DNA of 64,000 nucleotides from Hyphomicrobiales bacterium (GTDB lineage: Bacteria; Pseudomonadota; Alphaproteobacteria; Rhizobiales; Rhizobiaceae). Shown here one piece after another: positions 28,750 through 37,983 of the stretch. The stretch's first letter is position 1. Each line of letters starts with the position of its first letter. The notes under the pieces were generated by a model, which saw nothing but the letters and a program-made list of their open reading frames with translations, was not told the origin of the DNA and did not search any database. A program made the translations under genes and the position numbers. The DNA lies in assembly GCA_900472575.1 (NCBI GenBank), contig UCIV01000017.1:124001-188000 (forward strand). The letters are read 5' to 3'.

Positions 28750-29388
28750 ATGATTTCCAGCATCAGCTCCAGCCGGATCTGGCCGCAACAGGTCGTGTTC
28801 AAGGCTTTTAACGACACGTCCGGCAATCCGGACAATCCGACTCCCGGCTCGTCCGCCGCGTCGCTTTCGCGGCTGTTCTATTCCGAAGCCGCCGATGAGG
28901 ACGAGGATTATGGATATGAAAACGAACTGTCATCGCAGTTTGGATCAATGCAGCGAACGGCAACGGAAAACAGCGCGGATCGATATACTGATGGCGCAAT
29001 CGATGACATATCCTCGAATGCGTTCATGAAGGCTCTGCAGCAGAAGCTCGATCTATTGAAAGCCAGCGAAGATACATCCGCCATGGCCGAAACGATGCAG
29101 GCGGCGCTTGGAGATGGCCGACTGACCGTCACCGATGTCGTTACCGGCGAGCAGGTCATCGCCCGCGATGTGGCGGGTGGCGACACGACATCCGGTGAGA
29201 TCATCCAGGTCGCGACATCCGAATGGAGCAGCTTTCTCAGGGACACGCTCTTGCGCGACTCCTACGGCCGGTTTGTCCGCAACCAGGATTCCAGCCATAT
29301 AGATAAGGCAAGCGGGGCCAGTTCGTATTTCGGTATGATCGGTGAAACGCATTACTATCTCACATGGACGGCAACGTCGAATTCCTGA
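28750..29388 (+). CDS. Protein of unknown function
   Basis: A 212-residue protein with GAGGAC shortly before the ATG. It is Ser/Asp-rich at the N-terminus (a cluster of acidic residues around 45-55) and has no signal peptide or membrane span. A central helix (NAFMKALQQKLDLLKASEDT) is followed by a region rich in Thr/Gly/Val. I do not recognise it. Codon use resembles its neighbours but GC is lower than the core genes, which may indicate a lineage-specific gene. Confidence 0.65.
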   Translation: MISSISSSRIWPQQVVFKAFNDTSGNPDNPTPGSSAASLSRLFYSEAADEDEDYGYENELSSQFGSMQRTATENSADRYTDGAIDDISSNAFMKALQQKLDLLKASEDTSAMAETMQAALGDGRLTVTDVVTGEQVIARDVAGGDTTSGEIIQVATSEWSSFLRDTLLRDSYGRFVRNQDSSHIDKASGASSYFGMIGETHYYLTWTATSNS

Positions 29389-29486
29389 CGCCGAGCACAT
29401 CCGCGCACTCGGATTGACAACTCCAGCATCGGCTGGAACACAGGTTCCGTCGCCTGCCTGAAACAGAGCCTATGGGAGTCGTCGTC

Positions 29487-29897
29487 ATGCTGCGCTCGCT
29501 CTTTCTCTCGATCGCGTTCTTTTTGCGCGCCACGAATGCACTTCAAGCGCAAGAAGCGCAGGAGAACGTTGTTCTCTCCGTGGAACGGGACGTGGTGCGA
29601 TGGGCCGCTGTCTACAAGATGCAGCCGGCACGAGAGGATGATCCCTATTTCCACGTTCGTGTCTTCGAACATAGGAAGGGTTGGCAGCCTTGGAAATTCA
29701 GGCAGCTCATCTTCCATATGGCCGTTACACCAGAGGCGCTGCAGGCCAGCCGCATTGACAGGCAGGCAACAATCTACAACTACAAGGATGTTGAGATCCG
29801 CGCAGCTTATCGCCGCTGGCTGAATGGTTCTGAAGCGCGTACCAAAGTTCCCATCTGCGATACGGATATCCTGAACTGTATCGCAAGGCTGCAATAA
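29487..29897 (+). CDS. Exported protein, possibly DUF5086 family
   Basis: A 136-residue protein with a signal peptide (about 1-22, ending LQAQE). The mature part contains VERDVVRWAAVY, DDPYFHVRVFEHRKGWQPW, FRQLIFHMAVTPEALQASR and YNYKDVEIRAAYRRWL, which recall a DUF5086-type rhizobial family from memory; I could not check this. Two C-terminal cysteines (PICDTDILNCIA) may form a disulfide. GGGAG lies 8 bases before the ATG at 29487, which I prefer to the ATG at 29472. Confidence 0.7.
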   Translation: MLRSLFLSIAFFLRATNALQAQEAQENVVLSVERDVVRWAAVYKMQPAREDDPYFHVRVFEHRKGWQPWKFRQLIFHMAVTPEALQASRIDRQATIYNYKDVEIRAAYRRWLNGSEARTKVPICDTDILNCIARLQ

Positions 29898-30049
29898 CAC
29901 TCATGCAGCGCTTCATCGGCTCCATAGTACGTGCCCTTTATCTCCGATCGCCGCCCTCACTTCTGCGACTTTTTCTCATGCCGCAAGCGGCGCCGGGAAA
30001 GAAACCGTTTCGACGGGCTGGGGAATAGCGCTTTTACAAGCGCCACCAA

Positions 30050-30346
30050 TCATTGAGCGTATAAACCGGAAGCCAGCAAAACGACGGCGAAGAGAAAAAC
30101 CGGGACCGACCAGTATTCCATCCGGATGAAAAACAGGTCGTGCCGCGCGCCCGGCAATCCTGTCCTGTTGAGAAAACGCCCGAGCTTCCAGTTGAGCAAT
30201 CCGGCCACGAGAAAGATTGCCGCGAACTCGAAAATCTTCGCCCAGTCCGACAGCTGCAGCGCTTCCGTCACCCAAAGCGCGGCAAAGATTACAACTCCGA
30301 TGAGAGGGATGGTGAGAAAACCCCATCCGCGCCAAATAAAAACCAT
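30050..30346 (-). CDS. Small membrane protein of unknown function
   Basis: A 98-residue protein with three predicted membrane spans (about 8-28, 37-55 and 75-95) and a polar loop RFLNRTGLPGARHDLFFIRM between the last two. That loop is typical of small membrane proteins of unknown function found next to other short genes. There is no strong ribosome site, so the start is uncertain. Confidence 0.65.
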   Translation of the reverse strand: MVFIWRGWGFLTIPLIGVVIFAALWVTEALQLSDWAKIFEFAAIFLVAGLLNWKLGRFLNRTGLPGARHDLFFIRMEYWSVPVFLFAVVLLASGLYAQ

Positions 30347-30453
30347 TTCGGTCCATCCAATTCCATCAAATCCGGTTGCCCTGCACTTCCTATGCGCAAA
30401 TTGTGCGCGGTAGGGAGAGCGACGCCAAAAGGCATTGCCGGTGTTTCAGCGGC

Positions 30454-30696
30454 TCATTGAAGCTCTGCGAGAATATCGTCGTAAAGCTTGCAGGCGCCAT
30501 TCGGATCGGTTGCCGTCTGAGCCTGTCCCTCCGTCATCTTCTGGGCTACGGCTGCAGCTCTCTGCGGGTCCTTTGCTGCCAGTTCCTGCATCTTTTGAGA
30601 GACTTCAGTCGCCTTGGCGGTCAGGTCTTCTGCGGTGCAGGCAAATGAGGGAGTTGCCGCGATAATGAGAGCGGCGGTCAGGAGGTAAGTTTTCAT
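30454..30696 (-). CDS. Small secreted protein
   Basis: An 80-residue protein with a clear signal peptide ([19 protein letters not shown], then Cys). The mature part is a single long helix rich in Ala/Gln/Lys with a second cysteine near the end ([10 protein letters not shown]), so a disulfide could clamp the helix ends. AAGGAATAAC precedes the ATG at 30696. It is divergent from the ABC exporter; the 327-base gap between them holds no gene I can support. Function unknown. Confidence 0.78.
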   Translation of the reverse strand: MKTYLLTAALIIAATPSFACTAEDLTAKATEVSQKMQELAAKDPQRAAAVAQKMTEGQAQTATDPNGACKLYDDILAELQ

Positions 30697-31023
30697 GTTA
30701 TTCCTTATCGAATCCCCCGGTTGCAAACGGGGCGCCGCGGTGGAATTCACGCGGTCATTTTCGGTCCAACTGCGGAGACTAGGCCGCTGAAGCCCATATG
30801 GGGCTGCAATCGTTATGGGGTCGTAGCCACAGCTGGGCCAATTCTTGTGGTCATGAATGCGCTCGGTAAAGGTTCCTTATGGCATTCGCACCTGCGACCC
30901 ACACCCTCCCCCCGATCCATAACCACCCTATTTCCAGCGGAAACACCCGGCCTGACATTGCATCCGCCTCCTTTGCCGCCTATGTGCCGAGTGGCGCCTC
31001 TTTCGTGCGTCCCGGAGACCTGC

Positions 31024-32928
31024 ATGTCGAACAAGAAGAAGATCGTTTCCGCGGATGACGGCAATCCGCTCGGGACACTGGTCAACCTGTGGCCCTATAT
31101 GTGGCCGACGGGGCGTGCGGACCTCAAGGCGCGGGTGCTCTGGGCCACGTTCTTCCTCATCCTCGCCAAGCTGGTGCTTCTCTCGGTTCCTTATTTCTTC
31201 AAATGGGCGACCGATGCGCTGAACGGCAAGCTGGATATGGCTGGGCTTCTGCCGGCCCTCCTGCTCGGCGCCGTGGTGCTGGTCATCGCCTACAATTTCA
31301 CCCGCATCCTGCAGGTGGGCCTGAACCAGCTGCGTGACGCGCTGTTTGCCTCGGTCGGCCAGCATGCGGTGCGCCAGCTTGCCCACAAGACCTTCGTGCA
31401 CATGCACCAGCTTTCGCTGCGCTTCCACCTAGAGCGCAAGACGGGCGGGCTTTCGCGCATCATCGAGCGTGGCACCAAGGGCATCGAAACGATCGTCCGC
31501 TTCACCATCCTCAATTCGGTGCCGACGCTGATCGAGTTCGTGCTGACGGCCATCATCTTCTGGGCGGCTTACGGTTTTGCCTATCTCGCGGTCACGGCGA
31601 TCACCGTTGCCGCCTATATCTGGTTCACCATCAAGGCCAGCGACTGGCGCATCGCCATTCGCCGGACGATGAACGACAGCGATACCGACGCCAATACCAA
31701 GGCGATCGACTCGCTTTTGAACTTCGAGACGGTCAAATATTTCGGTAACGAAGAGATGGAGGCCAGGCGCTTCGACGTGTCGATGGCGCGTTACGAAAAG
31801 GCCGCCACACAGGTCTGGACCTCGCTCGGCTGGCTCAACTTCGGCCAGGGCGTTATCTTCGGTCTCGGCCAGGCCGTGATCATGATCATGTCGGCGCTGG
31901 CAGTACAGCGCGGCGAACAGACGATCGGCGATTTCGTCTTCGTCAATGCGCTTTTGATGCAGCTTTCGGTGCCGCTCAATTTCATCGGCTTCGTCTACCG
32001 CGAAATCCGCCAGGGTCTGACCGATATCGAACAGATGTTCGAGCTTCTGGAAGTCGAGGCGGAAGTGACCGACCGGCCGGATGCAAAGCCGCTCGTCCTC
32101 AATGCTACGAGCAACGAAAAAGGCGCCATCGCCTTCAAGGATGTCCGTTTCTCCTACGATCCCGAGCGGCCGATCCTCAAGGGCATTTCCTTCGAGGTGC
32201 CAGCCGGCAAGACGGTTGCTATCGTCGGCCCATCGGGTGCCGGCAAATCGACGATCTCCCGCCTGCTCTATCGCTTCTACGATATTCAGGACGGCTCGAT
32301 CACCATCGACGGCCAGGATGTGCGTGACGTGACGCAGAAGTCGCTGCGCGCGGCGATCGGCATGGTTCCACAAGATACGGTGCTGTTCAACGATACGGTC
32401 GCCTATAACATCCGTTACGGCCGACCGGGTGCCGATGACACGGAGGTGCAGAAGGCAGCCGAGATCGCGCAGATCGATACGTTCATCAAGCAGCTTCCTG
32501 ACGGTTATGAAACCAGGGTTGGCGAACGCGGCTTAAAACTTTCCGGCGGAGAAAAGCAGCGGGTGGCGATCGCCCGCACGATTTTGAAGGCCCCGCCGAT
32601 CCTCATACTCGACGAGGCGACCTCGGCACTCGACACGACGACTGAACATGAGATCCAGTCGGCGCTCGACAAGGTTTCGGAAAATCGCACGACGCTTGTC
32701 ATCGCCCACCGGCTTTCGACCGTCATCGGCGCCGACGAGATCATCGTGCTGCGCGCAGGCGAGATTGCCGAACGCGGCACGCATGCCGGCCTGCTTGCAG
32801 AAAACGGTCTCTACGCCTCGATGTGGAACCGTCAGCGGGAAGCGACACAGGCGGAAGAACATCTGCGCCAGGTGCGCGAAAGCGACGATCTGGGTGTCGT
32901 CACGCGCGGCACGCCGGCGGCGGAATAG
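31024..32928 (+). CDS. Atm1/HMT1-type ABC exporter (permease-ATPase fusion)
   Basis: A 634-residue half-transporter of the ABCB7/Atm1/HMT1 family. These export glutathione-linked metal or sulfur compounds and protect against heavy metals. Six spans are followed by an ATPase domain with Walker [10 protein letters not shown], signature LSGGEKQR, Walker [13 protein letters not shown] and H-loop [35 protein letters not shown] residues in the membrane domain mark the Atm1 subgroup. GGAG precedes the ATG at 31024; the open frame upstream to 30721 is unlikely to be coding. Confidence 0.92.
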   Translation: MSNKKKIVSADDGNPLGTLVNLWPYMWPTGRADLKARVLWATFFLILAKLVLLSVPYFFKWATDALNGKLDMAGLLPALLLGAVVLVIAYNFTRILQVGLNQLRDALFASVGQHAVRQLAHKTFVHMHQLSLRFHLERKTGGLSRIIERGTKGIETIVRFTILNSVPTLIEFVLTAIIFWAAYGFAYLAVTAITVAAYIWFTIKASDWRIAIRRTMNDSDTDANTKAIDSLLNFETVKYFGNEEMEARRFDVSMARYEKAATQVWTSLGWLNFGQGVIFGLGQAVIMIMSALAVQRGEQTIGDFVFVNALLMQLSVPLNFIGFVYREIRQGLTDIEQMFELLEVEAEVTDRPDAKPLVLNATSNEKGAIAFKDVRFSYDPERPILKGISFEVPAGKTVAIVGPSGAGKSTISRLLYRFYDIQDGSITIDGQDVRDVTQKSLRAAIGMVPQDTVLFNDTVAYNIRYGRPGADDTEVQKAAEIAQIDTFIKQLPDGYETRVGERGLKLSGGEKQRVAIARTILKAPPILILDEATSALDTTTEHEIQSALDKVSENRTTLVIAHRLSTVIGADEIIVLRAGEIAERGTHAGLLAENGLYASMWNRQREATQAEEHLRQVRESDDLGVVTRGTPAAE

Positions 32929-32958
32929 CGAATCCCAATAGAAAGTTAGGCCGAAGCG

Positions 32959-33105
32959 ATGAAACGACGGATGAATTTTTCCTGGAAACGCATGGCGGTG
33001 GCGGGCAGCCTCGTGCTCGCCTACCTTCTCGTGCTGACCTTCTGGGGCTCACCGCTTCTGGCGCTGACGACCTGGCTCGGTCTCGTCGACCCGGCGAAAA
33101 TCTGA
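32959..33105 (+). CDS. Small membrane protein (48 residues)
   Basis: A 48-codon frame beginning 30 bases after the ABC exporter: a basic start (MKRRMNFSWKRM), one hydrophobic span (about 13-38) and a short tail GLVDPAKI. It has a weak AGG ribosome site. The layout (basic head, one span, directly behind a transporter) suggests a real small protein in the same transcript, but there is no homology evidence in hand. Confidence 0.5.
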   Translation: MKRRMNFSWKRMAVAGSLVLAYLLVLTFWGSPLLALTTWLGLVDPAKI

Positions 33106-33178
33106 AACCCCAGCAAGCCGAGGGGCGCCCGCCGGGCAACGGGGCCAATGCTGTGAAGGCCACTTGCCGGATAGCAAT

Positions 33179-33442
33179 CTACCAGCCAAGACATGGAACA
33201 CCTGCCTTAGGCTGCGTCTTGCCAACCGGAATGCTTTCGCGTCGTTCCGGCGTAAACTCCACCGTCTCGCACAACACGAATGTCGTCTTGTCGGAGCGGC
33301 GCGGAGATTTGCCGACACCGTAGATTTCCGCTGCCGCATGCAGCAGCTGCGCAAACTCCGGCGTGGAAATGCCATCGGCCCGCCGAAGCTGGGCGATCAA
33401 TGGGTCGGATACGACATCTTCGATGGTCAGGTCGCGTTTCAT
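33179..33442 (-). CDS. Small conserved protein of unknown function
   Basis: An 87-residue soluble protein with GGAGC 6 bases before the ATG. The N-terminal half (LTIEDVVSDPLIAQLRRADG, then TPEFAQLLHAAAEI) looks like a short helical motif I associate with small rhizobial proteins. The C-terminal half is basic. No function can be given. Confidence 0.6.
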   Translation of the reverse strand: MKRDLTIEDVVSDPLIAQLRRADGISTPEFAQLLHAAAEIYGVGKSPRRSDKTTFVLCETVEFTPERRESIPVGKTQPKAGVPCLGW

Positions 33443-33816
33443 GGTTTTGCTCCTCTATCAAAACCTGTACACGGGGTGGACTACAGTCACATTGCAAAAC
33501 TACGGCCAAAAAGGGGCATTTTCGATGTGGCAAATTCTCCTTATGCGAGAAATCGCGCGTCAAATTCACGCAGGCGATCCCATCTCAAATATTGCCCATA
33601 TCTGACCGCGGAAAGCTGGTATTTGAACACTGCGATAAAACGCAAAAAGCCGCCAACCGGGCGGCCTTGTTCAAGACAAAACGGTGTTGACAATGGCGGC
33701 GGAAGACAGATCCACCTGACAGAAAGGCGTGGTCAAAGCGAGGAAGAAACCTCGAGTACAGCCTTTCCACCTGCGCATCAGAGCATGCTTGTGCGTCCAT
33801 TCGGGCGCAGGGCGCT
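33443..33816. other. Gene-poor stretch with minus-strand terminator
   Basis: About 370 bases without a supported gene. It contains a terminator-like hairpin at 33649-33665 read on the minus strand; short plus-strand frames here lack ribosome sites. Confidence 0.5.
33640..33665 (-). terminator. Rho-independent terminator (minus strand)
   Basis: On the minus strand GCCGCC-CGGTT-GGCGGC is followed directly by five T (TTTTTGCG). It would end the transcript of the 41-residue membrane protein gene upstream at 33817-33942. Confidence 0.65.
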
Positions 33817-33942
33817 CTAGCGGCGCGACGAACCGAAACGCATGCGTTCGCGATAGCGACGCTGGCTCCAGACCGTATAAGCCACTGCGGCGATCACGAT
33901 CGCAATATCCGCCGCTGCTATCAGGCACCAAGTAACGCTCAT
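33817..33942 (-). CDS. Small membrane protein (41 residues)
   Basis: A 41-codon frame: one hydrophobic span (about 4-24, CLIAAADIAIVIAAVAYTVW) and a very basic tail (RRYRERMRFGSSRR). GGAAGAG lies 8 bases before the ATG at 33942, and a terminator follows about 150 bases downstream. It is a plausible small inner-membrane protein; unproven. Confidence 0.5.
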   Translation of the reverse strand: MSVTWCLIAAADIAIVIAAVAYTVWSQRRYRERMRFGSSRR

Positions 33943-34100
33943 TTCTCCAACTCTTCCGTGTTCCAGCCGAAGCGAATATACGAAAAGTGCTCCCAACAAT
34001 GGTTTAAGCGCATCCGTAACATTCGACTTTGATGTAAGTCAGCTGCCTCCTGACCGACTTTTGTGACAACCATATGAAAATCGAAGCAAAAGCCATGCCA

Positions 34101-34121
34101 TTTTGCTGCATTGCAGCAAAA
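34101..34121. promoter_or_regulatory. 21-bp palindrome upstream of psd (PhaR-like site)
   Basis: TTTTGCTGCA-T-TGCAGCAAAA is perfect over 10-bp arms. The core CTGC-ATT-GCAG fits the CTGC-N3-GCAG pattern reported for the polyhydroxyalkanoate regulator PhaR/AniA. It lies about 155 bases before psd in a 330-base gene-free gap (33943-34275). Regulator identity is an inference. Confidence 0.65.
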
Positions 34122-34275
34122 ATCTGATTCACATTCACATGTGCCAACGTATCCGTCGCGTGATGGTTGCAATCCCCATACGGTTTGGTGAGGAGCACGG
34201 AACCGCATTGCCGCGAATACCGTTTTTCGATAGTCAGTGCCGCTAACACAGGCCTTACGCCCCAGGGAGAAACAG

Positions 34276-34977
34276 TTGATCAACCTCTTCGACACCATCC
34301 GCAACACGCTCGTGCCGATCCACAAGGAAGGCTACGTCTTCGTTGCAATCTTTTTTGTCGTGTCACTGATCCTTGGTTATTTCGCCGAACCGCTATTCTG
34401 GATCGGTTTGGTGCTGACGCTCTGGTGTGCCTATTTTTTCCGCGATCCCGAGCGCGTCGTGCCGCAGGATGACGATCTGATCGTCAGCCCGGCCGATGGC
34501 CGCATCAGCCACGTCGCCATGGTCGTTCCGCCGGTTGAACTGGGCTTGGGCCCCGAACCCCTGCTGCGCATTTCCGTTTTCATGAACGTCTTCAACTGCC
34601 ATGTGAACCGCTCGCCGGTCCGCGGTGAAGTCAAGGTGATCGAATATCGCGCAGGACAGTTCGTCAACGCGGAACTCGACAAGGCAAGCTCCGACAACGA
34701 GCGCAACGGCCTCGTCATCGAAAGCCGCCATGGCAATGTCGGCGTCGTGCAGATCGCCGGCTTCGTTGCGCGCAGGATCGTCTGCTGGGTCAAGCCGGGC
34801 GAGCCGCTCAATACAGGCGAACGCTTTGGCCTGATCCGCTTCGGTTCGCGCCTCGATGTGTTCGTACCGAATGGCGGACAGGCGCGTGTGTCGATCGGAC
34901 AGCTTGCCATTGCCGGCGAGACGGTGCTGGCTGAGTTCGGCTCGACCAAAGGCCCGTCGCTCGGCCGTCGCAGCTGA
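34276..34977 (+). CDS. psd: Phosphatidylserine decarboxylase proenzyme
   Basis: Membrane-bound enzyme that makes phosphatidylethanolamine from phosphatidylserine. It self-cleaves at Gly-Ser in AEFGSTKG (near residue 225) to create the pyruvoyl group. Two N-terminal spans (about 15-55) are followed by [23 protein letters not shown] and [15 protein letters not shown], characteristic of the short PSD type. The start is a TTG at 34276 behind GGGAGAA; this matches homologues beginning [13 protein letters not shown]. 233 residues. It is followed 24 bases later by pss. Confidence 0.95.
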   Translation: MINLFDTIRNTLVPIHKEGYVFVAIFFVVSLILGYFAEPLFWIGLVLTLWCAYFFRDPERVVPQDDDLIVSPADGRISHVAMVVPPVELGLGPEPLLRISVFMNVFNCHVNRSPVRGEVKVIEYRAGQFVNAELDKASSDNERNGLVIESRHGNVGVVQIAGFVARRIVCWVKPGEPLNTGERFGLIRFGSRLDVFVPNGGQARVSIGQLAIAGETVLAEFGSTKGPSLGRRS

Positions 34978-35001
34978 TAGATAGCATCAAGGAGAAAACG
35001 G

Positions 35002-35817
35002 ATGATGGATATGCCCCCAGGAGAGCCGAACCGCTCGACCGACGAGGCCCGCGGTCCACGTCTGAGGGAAATCCCCATCCGGTTGATGGTGCCGAACCTC
35101 ATCACGGTTCTGGCCATCTGTGCGGGCCTGACGGGTATCAGGCTCGCATTCGAGGCACGCTACGAGCTGGCCGTCGCCATGGTTTTGCTGGCTGCCTTTC
35201 TCGACGGCATTGACGGGCGGATCGCCCGTCTCTTGAAGGCCACGTCGAAATTCGGCGTGCAGATGGATTCGCTTGCCGACATCATCAATTTCGGCGTCGC
35301 CCCAGCGCTGGTCTCCTACGCCTTCCTGCTGGACGGTGCCCGTTCGCTCGGCTGGATTGCGGCGCTGCTCTATGCGATCGCTGCGGGTCTGCGACTGGCA
35401 CGTTTCAACGTCATGGAAGACCGCGGCATCAAGGCGCCCTGGCAGTCGGAATTCTTTGTCGGCGTGCCGGCCCCGATGGGAGCCCTCCTGATGCTGCTGC
35501 CGGTCTATCTCGGCTTCCTCGGCGTCGAGCGTACCCCGTTGTTCATCTATGGCAGCGTCGCCTATACGGTCGGCATCGGTTATCTGCTGGTCAGCCGGCT
35601 GCCTGTCTGGTCCGGCAAGTCGAGCAAGATCCGCCGGGACATGATGTTTCCGATCATGCTTCTCGTCGTTCTCTATGTCGCGCTCCTGATGAGCTACACA
35701 TGGGAAGTTCTCTCGGTCACCGTCGTCGCCTATCTCTGCGTGCTGCCATTCAGCGCAAGGGCATGGAAGCGACGCTACGGCACGATCACCATCGAGGACG
35801 AACGTACGCACGTCTGA
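35002..35817 (+). CDS. pssA: CDP-diacylglycerol-serine O-phosphatidyltransferase
   Basis: Makes phosphatidylserine, the substrate of Psd, in the inner membrane. The CDP-alcohol phosphotransferase motif is complete: DGIDGRIARLLKATSKFG then QMDSLAD, giving DGxxAR...G...D...D near residues 68-94. Seven or eight spans. AAGGAG precedes the ATG; an ATG follows immediately in frame. The operon with psd places both phosphatidylethanolamine steps together, as in Sinorhizobium. Confidence 0.95.
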   Translation: MMDMPPGEPNRSTDEARGPRLREIPIRLMVPNLITVLAICAGLTGIRLAFEARYELAVAMVLLAAFLDGIDGRIARLLKATSKFGVQMDSLADIINFGVAPALVSYAFLLDGARSLGWIAALLYAIAAGLRLARFNVMEDRGIKAPWQSEFFVGVPAPMGALLMLLPVYLGFLGVERTPLFIYGSVAYTVGIGYLLVSRLPVWSGKSSKIRRDMMFPIMLLVVLYVALLMSYTWEVLSVTVVAYLCVLPFSARAWKRRYGTITIEDERTHV

Positions 35818-35842
35818 CGCGTACTTAGGCAATACGGCACCC

Positions 35843-35874
35843 GCTGCAATGCACTGAAATTGCTGCATTGCAGC
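35843..35874. promoter_or_regulatory. Inverted repeat with CTGC-ATT-GCAG core
   Basis: GCTGCAATGCA, 10 bases, TGCATTGCAGC: an 11-bp perfect inverted repeat. Its right half contains TTGCTGCATTGCAGC, identical to 15 bases of the palindrome upstream of psd. It lies 26 bases after pss and about 145 bases before a 45-codon gene, so it may act on that gene. Confidence 0.6.
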
Positions 35875-36017
35875 TCCTGCCTGCGGCAAGTTGCCACGCG
35901 TAGACTCACCTCATCGAAAAGCAGCGGATAAGCCTTTATTCCGCCCCTATTGCCGGTGATTTCCCGGCGCCCCGCAGCACAGAAGAATCATGCGGGTGAA
36001 GTGATGAGGATAAAGAC

Positions 36018-36155
36018 GTGAGCAATACCCAAAAGACCGAAAAGCCGGAACAGAAGCCCGACTTCACTGCACATTTCCGTCCGCTCGGCATCAAGGCCGT
36101 TGCAGCAGCAGCCATGATGCTGAAGCGGAAGCCGAAGCTGACGCCGGTCCGGTAA
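36018..36155 (+). CDS. Small basic protein (45 residues)
   Basis: A GTG-started 45-codon frame with GAGGA 8 bases upstream. The sequence is Lys/Glu/Pro-rich at the start (KTEKPEQKPDFTAHF), followed by a short hydrophobic helix (GIKAVAAAAMML) and a basic end (KRKPKLTPVR). It is preceded by a PhaR-like inverted repeat. Too short to be a phasin; no function can be assigned, but the ribosome site and clean frame support it. Confidence 0.6.
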   Translation: MSNTQKTEKPEQKPDFTAHFRPLGIKAVAAAAMMLKRKPKLTPVR

Positions 36156-36160
36156 GTCGC

Positions 36161-36784
36161 TCAGAAGTCGCTGAACGCACTCCACAAAAGACCGAGCGCC
36201 AGCGCGCTCATGACAAGGCCGATCAGGCCGTCCAGAACCCGCCAGGCGGCGGGTCGGGCGAAGATCGGCGCCAGAAGACGGGCGCCGTAACCCAGCCCGA
36301 AGAACCAGACGAACGAGGCAATGGCTGCGCCTGCCCCGTAAGCGAAACGTTCACGTCCTTCGAAGCCGGCAGACAGGCTGCCGACGAGCAGGACGGTGTC
36401 GAGATAGACATGCGGATTGAGGAAGGTGAAGGCAAGGCAGGTCAAGACCGCCGCTTTCAGTGACAGGCCTTCCGTTTTCTCCGCCACCATGGCCGCAGGC
36501 CGTAAGGCGCGCTTGAAGGCCAGCGCCGCATAACTTCCCAGAAATATCGCACCACCGATCGTGACCAGCAGGATCAGCGTTTTCGATTGCGACACGATCG
36601 CGCCCATGCCGCCGACACCGGCTGCGATCAATGTCGCATCCGACAGGGCGCAGATCAGGCAGAGCAGGAAGACATGCCGGCGCAGCAGGCCCTGGCGCAG
36701 GATGAAAGCGTTCTGGGCGCCGATCGCAACGATCAGCGACCCGCCGAGGGCAAAGCCGGACAGACCGGCAGACAGAAGATTCAT
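36161..36784 (-). CDS. argO: LysE/ArgO family amino acid exporter
   Basis: Six-span exporter of basic amino acids (207 residues). Family signatures are IGAQNAFILRQGLLRRHVF near 20-40, CALSDATLIAAGVGG, and FLNPHVYLDTVLLVGSLSA near 120-138. It pairs best with ArgO/LysE-type exporters; arginine or lysine as substrate is inferred. The stop is 6 bases from the convergent small gene. Confidence 0.9.
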   Translation of the reverse strand: MNLLSAGLSGFALGGSLIVAIGAQNAFILRQGLLRRHVFLLCLICALSDATLIAAGVGGMGAIVSQSKTLILLVTIGGAIFLGSYAALAFKRALRPAAMVAEKTEGLSLKAAVLTCLAFTFLNPHVYLDTVLLVGSLSAGFEGRERFAYGAGAAIASFVWFFGLGYGARLLAPIFARPAAWRVLDGLIGLVMSALALGLLWSAFSDF

Positions 36785-36831
36785 TTGGGAAGCATTCCGG
36801 TGGGAGAAGAAACAGTGAGAGCGGAATCCGC

Positions 36832-37596
36832 CTAGAAAAGCGACATCTGGGATGTGTCCTTGCCGGGTTTCGGAGGTTTTTCCTCAAGCTCGGCGACAGC
36901 AACCGGCTTTTGCACATCCGGCCCCATGTTGGAAACCTTGTTGACCAGATCGGAAACAGGGATCGCCTCGAAGAAATCGTCTTCCACCGGTTTCAGGAGA
37001 TCGGCAACCTGACGCGGTTCCTGCGTCTTGCATTCCAGCCAGCGCTCGAAATCATCGGGCCGGATGACGACCGGCATCCTGTCATGAATGCCCCGGATCG
37101 CCCGATTGGCTTTGGTCGTGATGATCGCCGCGGTATCGACTTCCGATCCGTCGGCCGACGCATAGGTTTCCATAAGCCCGGCAAACGCTATGACACCGCC
37201 GCTCTTCGGCCTGATCCAGTAGGCCTGCGAACTCATGCCGTTTTCCTTCGGCGGACGCTTCCACTCATAGAAACCGGAGGCCGGAACGAGGATGCGGCGA
37301 TGGCGCATGGCGGCGCGGAAGGAAGCCTTGTCGATCGCCGTTTCCGAGCGGGCATTGATCAGCAGCGGAAAGTCGCGCATGTCCTTGACCCAGCCGGGGA
37401 TCAGCCCCCAGCGCGCAAGCGTTGCTCGACGATCCGGCAGGTTGCTGCCCGGCTGGCGATCGGCCTGGCCGACCACGAGGACGGGCTGCGTCGGCGCGAT
37501 GTTGAACCGCGGCGGAAAATCATCCTCGAAATCTGCGACACCAAGAATGCCGAGAACCTCGTCCGGCTTGTGGGTCAGGGCGTAACGTCCACACAT
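36832..37596 (-). CDS. SOS response-associated peptidase (SRAP, YedK/HMCES type)
   Basis: Binds abasic sites in single-stranded DNA through the N-terminal cysteine (Cys2 in MCGRYAL, the residue that forms a covalent thiazolidine link after Met removal). Other active-site parts are FNIAPTQPVLVV, NARSET (Asn), ASGFYEWK (Glu) and MPVVIRPDD (after an HDRMP His). 254 residues. It probably shields abasic sites during replication. Confidence 0.93.
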   Translation of the reverse strand: MCGRYALTHKPDEVLGILGVADFEDDFPPRFNIAPTQPVLVVGQADRQPGSNLPDRRATLARWGLIPGWVKDMRDFPLLINARSETAIDKASFRAAMRHRRILVPASGFYEWKRPPKENGMSSQAYWIRPKSGGVIAFAGLMETYASADGSEVDTAAIITTKANRAIRGIHDRMPVVIRPDDFERWLECKTQEPRQVADLLKPVEDDFFEAIPVSDLVNKVSNMGPDVQKPVAVAELEEKPPKPGKDTSQMSLF

Positions 37597-37650
37597 GGGC
37601 TCTAGATGGCACCGCGTTTGAGAGCGGTCAAGAAATTCGACTGGACGCCA

Positions 37651-37977
37651 TCAGGCGCTACGTGGCCCGAACAGGATGATTGCCCCGCCGACGAGGCAGA
37701 CGATGGCCCCCGTTACATCCCAGCGATCGGGCGAACGGCCCTCGATACCCCAGAGCCAGAGCACCGAAGTGACGATATAGATGGCGCCGTAAGCCGCATA
37801 GGCGCGTCCCGCCGCCTCCGCCGGCACCAGCGCCAGCGCCCAGGCGAAGGCTGCCAGCGAAACCATTCCCGGCGCCAGCCAGAGCGCCGACTTGTCGAGT
37901 TTCAGCCAGGCCCAGAAGGCAAAACAGCCGGCAATTTCGGCAAGGGCAGCGAAGGCGTAAAGGAGATAGGTCTGCAT
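37651..37977 (-). CDS. YnfA family (UPF0060) small membrane protein
   Basis: A 108-residue protein with four spans, of the YnfA/UPF0060 family; E. coli YnfA has been described as an SMR-like efflux protein. Hallmarks are [18 protein letters not shown] near 13-30, [20 protein letters not shown] near 57-76 and [20 protein letters not shown] at the end. It follows the SRAP gene region on the same strand. Confidence 0.93.
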   Translation of the reverse strand: MQTYLLYAFAALAEIAGCFAFWAWLKLDKSALWLAPGMVSLAAFAWALALVPAEAAGRAYAAYGAIYIVTSVLWLWGIEGRSPDRWDVTGAIVCLVGGAIILFGPRSA

Positions 37978-37983
37978 GGGATT

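Noticed and set aside
28511..28753. 80-codon plus-strand frame ending over the next start
   Set aside because: No ribosome site or protein features; a minus-strand frame is just as long.
30721..31023. N-terminal extension of the Atm1-like exporter
   Set aside because: Homologues start at MSNKKK; the extension has no domain and a ribosome site exists at 31024.
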